64,000 nucleotides of DNA from Solea solea (lineage: Eukaryota > Chordata > Actinopteri > Pleuronectiformes > Soleidae). The position numbers and the translations under genes are program-made. Position 1 is the stretch's first letter. Every line of letters starts with the position of its first letter. Positions 60,419 through 64,000 of this stretch are shown in pieces. The notes below the pieces were generated by a model. That model was not told the DNA's origin and made no database searches. It saw only the letters and a program-made list of their open reading frames with translations. The stretch covers positions 24,477,981 to 24,541,980 of the forward strand of contig NC_081149.1 of NCBI RefSeq assembly GCF_958295425.1. Reading direction: 5' to 3'.

Positions 60419-63400
60419 ATGCTCTCCTCTGCTATGTGGTGGCTGCTGGGTTTGTTGAGCTGCGTGCTGCTGGTGGCCGTCGTCTTCTTCCTGACCAGTC
60501 GACGTTACAAGATATTTAGCGAGCGGTGCCTGCGGCCTCCGGGGCCCTTGGTCATCGACAGCAAACAGAGGGATGAGCGGCTGAAGAAAGGTAAATAAAG
60601 ATCTGATTTCATTTTGGAACTATTTATTGAATTGAATGAATGAATGAATGAATGAATGAATGAATGAATGTAAGGTCTTTATTTGCACCTACAGTGGTGT
60701 ACATGTGTTAATATCACATGATCATTTGAATCAACCATCTGTAGAAGAACTTAAGTCATAAAAGATAAACATGATTACATTTATGGAATAAATAAATAAA
60801 AAGGTATCAAATACAGAATACATGAAAGCAGGGTGTCTCAGTCCTGGTTCTGGACCCATGATTTTGAGGAGTCCCCAAACTCTGCCAGGTGTGAATGATG
60901 GAGCAGAATCATCAGAAACCCTGCAGCTGATCCCCAGGACCAGAACTAAGGAACATTAAAGACTCTACATGATAGCAGGTTGCTGAGTTAACCAGGATTT
61001 AGTGGCTTTCTCGAAGGTTGGTGAAGTTTGCAGTAAATCAGGAAGTGAATTCCTGGACTTTTCCTCTTTTCCCAGAGAAAAAAACAGAGAAAGTTGATGA
61101 AACTTTGCAGCTCTGTAGTGTTTGGATGCATTTTCAGAGCGGCTGAGGAGCGACGTCATGCAAATGAATACAGTCTGCACTGGAATGAACGTTAATTACC
61201 GTGTTAATTACAAATGTGAACGTGATGACAGCGTATAGTCCTTGGATCTGTCGGCTTGAGAGCAGGTCGTCGGACCACAGGACAGATGTTAGTATAAACA
61301 TGTTTACACAAATGAAACTCAATATTAACTAAGACTATTGGCTTTTATTGTGTGAGTGAAATAATAAAAAAATAATAAATAACTATCTTACTAACACTAA
61401 CCCAGAATAAATCACCAAACCCTGCTTTAGGGGCAATCAATGGATTTAATATCCCAGGGATTCTGTGTGTACTGTTTATAACAGGCTGGTTTCAGAGCAG
61501 TGTAATATGGACTTTACACAGTATCAAGTATCACTAAACTACTCCATTTAACAATAATTGTGACTAAGGACCAAATACACTGGAAACGTGGAACATTTAA
61601 CCCTAAAATGTATTTTTAAAAGTCCTTTGTGATGTCCATGGTTTACAGTTCACTGTACATTTAAGGCCTCGTTGCTGCTGACTTTGACTGTGTCTCCTCA
61701 CAGGGTTCCGTTCAGACCGCGTTCCCCCGGCTCTGGATGCCGTGGTGATTGGCAGTGGTGTGGGAGGTTTGACGGCAGCGGCGCTTTTGGCCAAAGCTGG
61801 AAAGAAGGTTTTAGTTCTGGAGCAACATGATCAAGCTGGAGGCTGCACGCACACCTTCCAGAATAAGGGATTTGAGTTTGACGTGGGTAAGATGCCACTA
61901 AAGGATTAGGGCAGTCACTGATTATGAGCTCCAAACTACTACTCTAAGGACTATGCAGATGCCATTAAATAATAATGGTCCATATTTGTAGCACGACCTT
62001 TATTCAGCTGTTATTAGAAGTAACTACTGATGCATGTTTGCAAAAAGTAGTGCTAAGAATGTAGTTTTGATGCAGTACTTTTAAATGTTATACCATTAAA
62101 TACGCACTTTTGAACCACCACCAGGTATCCATTACCTGGGCCAGCTTCATGAGAACAGCCTGCTCAGGGTCACTCTGGATCAGATCACAGATGGACAGCT
62201 GCAGTTTGCACGTCTGGGGAAACACTTTGACACGCTGATCCTGGGTCAGGCTGACCAGCGCAGGTCAGACATGGTCTATTACGTCTTTGTATGGGTATTT
62301 TTGTATTTGCTCGAGCAACCCTTCATCTGTTGTACTACCTTTTTTTAACTGTCATTTCCCAGGGAGTATCATATCCACGCAGGGAAGACAGAGATGGCAG
62401 CGAGCTTAAAGAAGCAGTTTCCAGGAGAGGAGAAGGCCATTGATGAGTTCATGAGATTAATGAAGGTAAGAAGAGACGGAGACATTTACAATCCTATTAT
62501 AATGAGAAAACCTTTATTTCACAGACAGAACTTGTGGAGTTCCTCAAGGCTCAAACCCAGGTCCGCTGACTTTGTGTCAATATTGGTTTTCACTGCTATG
62601 CATTTGAGCGTTTGCAGTCTCTGTTTTTCAGATGAGAGAAAACCTTGGCTTTTCTTTATTAATAGCATTAAATGTCACTAATGTGACCTTTAGGTTAGTG
62701 AACATGTTTGCACTATGACATGATTAACCTGGAAAGTTGGATAAATTATAACACTGTTGTTATCTTCATTGTTCTGTCTGCCTGATACAGTGTTACGTTC
62801 ACCCTCTGGCAACTGCTGTCAGATATTTGATATTGGATATCAAATATCCTGTTTGATTCATTTTGCAGCTCGCTTCAAAGAGGACAGCACTTATCGCCAT
62901 TTTGAAGATGATTCCCTACTGGCTGGTTATCTTCTTGGTCCGTACAGGCCTGTTAGCACACATCTCATCAGTGTTCAGCCTGGCGACAACCAGTCATTCA
63001 GAATTAATGTCCCGCCTCACGCAGAACAAGGACCTGCAGGCGCTGTCTGCCTACCTGTTCTATGGTGCTGGACGCACACACACACACACACACATACAGT
63101 CATAACACATCACAGAAACACACTAAACCCCCTTCAATGCTCTGGTGTCATGTTCCTCCAGGTGTCCCTCCTAAAGAGTCCAGCTTCCTCATCAACGCTC
63201 TCCTCCTTCACCACTACAAACGCGGGGCATATTACCCAAGAGGGGGCGCTAGTGAGATTGCCTTCCACATCATCCCCATCATACAGCAAGCAGGGGGTGC
63301 AGTGCTGGTCCGAGCTCCAGTACAGCGCATCCTGCTCAACCAGCAAGGGAAGGCCTACGGTGAGACCGAGGGTTGTGATTCAGCTGCCTTTTCCATCAAG

Positions 63401-63996
63401 TGTGCACAGCAAAACAGTCCGAGACCTTCTGCCTTTCAAGCAAAGCTATGACACACAGAGCGTTTCACTGTGAGAACACAAAGCAGAAATTCACACACAT
63501 GACAGTGGGCACAGTCACAGAAACTGAAAGAGAACGAGAAATAACTAAAGACCAAGTGTCCAAGAAGACACAGGAAACGGTCCAAAGTTCTAAGAACAAC
63601 ACAAAGTCCATAACAGAAACATGTACAGTTCAGAGAATAGTAAGAAGAACCTTGTGTGCGTTTGTGTGATAGGTGTGACCGTGTTAAAAGGCCAAGAAGA
63701 GATTGAGGTCCGTGCCCCTGTTGTCATCTCCAACGCTGGCATCTTCAACACCTACCAGAAGTTTCTTCCTCAGCATGTGCAAGAAAAACCAGGTAATGAT
63801 TGGAATGTTGGACTCTTCTCTCTTCTGATGTTTCCTATAACGTGTGTTTGTGTGCAGAGATGCAGTCACTGTTGGGGAGGGTACGTCACGGTATGGGTTC
63901 CTTCTTGGTCTTTGTGGGTCTGGACGGAACCAAAGAGGAGCTCGGCATCGTCTCTACCAACTTCTGGTTGTATAAAGACAATGACCTGGATTCACT
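60419..63996 (+). CDS. retsat: Retinol saturase family protein, 5' part (eight exons, cut by the window end)
   Basis: Exons 60419-60590, 61704-61886, 62125-62263, 62363-62465, 62869-63064, 63162-63359, 63673-63792, 63858-63996; 416 codons plus two bases, against about 610 aa for the family, so the last third lies beyond the edge. A signal-anchor-like span covers residues 6-26. The FAD Rossmann fold starts at residue 69 ([11 protein letters not shown]), with Glu97 ending the second strand ([13 protein letters not shown]). [16 protein letters not shown] and [14 protein letters not shown] are family blocks. RETSAT is an ER flavoprotein that saturates the 13-14 bond of all-trans-retinol. Teleosts have several RETSAT-like paralogues, so this may be a retsat-like copy. 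The TAG at 63998-64000 is read as part of a donor (gtag at 63997), not a stop, because homologues continue. Confidence 0.5.
60600..61700 (+). other. retsat intron 1 with TE remnants
   Basis: (AATG)n at 60634-60671 and, at about 60835-60955, a short element with ends like CAGTCCTGGTTCTGGACC and CCAGGACCAGAACTAAGG that read as inverted copies, typical of a fish hAT fragment. Confidence 0.5.
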
Positions 63997-64000
63997 GTAG

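Noticed and set aside
63998..64000. In-frame TAG at the right edge as the end of the retsat protein
   Set aside because: It would remove about a third of the family length; the sequence fits a splice donor starting at 63997.

Overview
The window is nuclear DNA from a teleost fish, probably a spiny-rayed one. Evidence: vertebrate split genes with GT-AG introns, a fish-type peptide YY precursor, very many CA/GT microsatellites, and fish mobile elements (an L2 LINE, tRNA-derived SINEs, hAT-like and MITE-like DNA elements). There is nothing prokaryotic here, so operons, ribosome binding sites and CRISPR arrays do not apply. No canonical tRNA or rRNA gene was recognised.

Layout, left to right. 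1-9.9 kb: no gene seen; it holds a 21-bp-period satellite at 1.9-2.7 kb, a dense GT/CA block at 6.1-6.8 kb and TE scraps. 10.0-19.8 kb, plus strand: a seven-exon leukocyte-type receptor gene (signal exon, two group-B SRCR domains, two Ig domains, membrane span, tyrosine-bearing tail). The intron between its Ig exons carries a nested stack of elements, including an L2 LINE with an uninterrupted 975-codon frame on the minus strand. 20.0-20.4 kb: a MITE beside that gene's poly(A) signal. 23.5-24.9 kb, plus: a two-exon small heat-shock protein gene (hspb9-like) whose intron is largely a minisatellite. 25-39 kb: gene-poor, with hAT/SINE/LINE remnants, a second 21-bp-period satellite at 37.3-38.2 kb and several blocks that look like candidate conserved non-coding DNA. 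39.3-45.3 kb, plus: peptide YY (pyya). 46.9-59 kb, plus: mpp2, a complete MAGUK scaffold of 13 coding exons. 60.4 kb to the right edge, plus: the first eight coding exons of a retinol saturase gene, cut off by the window end.

The genes do not form one pathway. The pyy-mpp2 neighbourhood matches human 17q21.31, and HSPB9 also lies on human 17q21, so this is largely a conserved vertebrate block; the SRCR-Ig receptor and retsat are the parts that do not obviously belong to it. The best candidate for something under-described is the SRCR-SRCR-Ig-Ig receptor with its unusual four-tyrosine tail. The second is the pair of related 21-bp satellites, whose palindromic core appears at different stages of CpG decay.

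Exon limits were set by hand from splice signals and reading phase; no alignment or search was run. Short CA/GT tracts not listed separately also occur near 1.03, 7.5, 18.8, 23.15, 26.17, 34.46, 36.2, 40.57, 43.6, 45.85, 47.5, 54.4, 55.04 and 63.08 kb.

[Form note: the original answer gave no feature confidence values; 0.5 is a uniform placeholder, not an assessment.]
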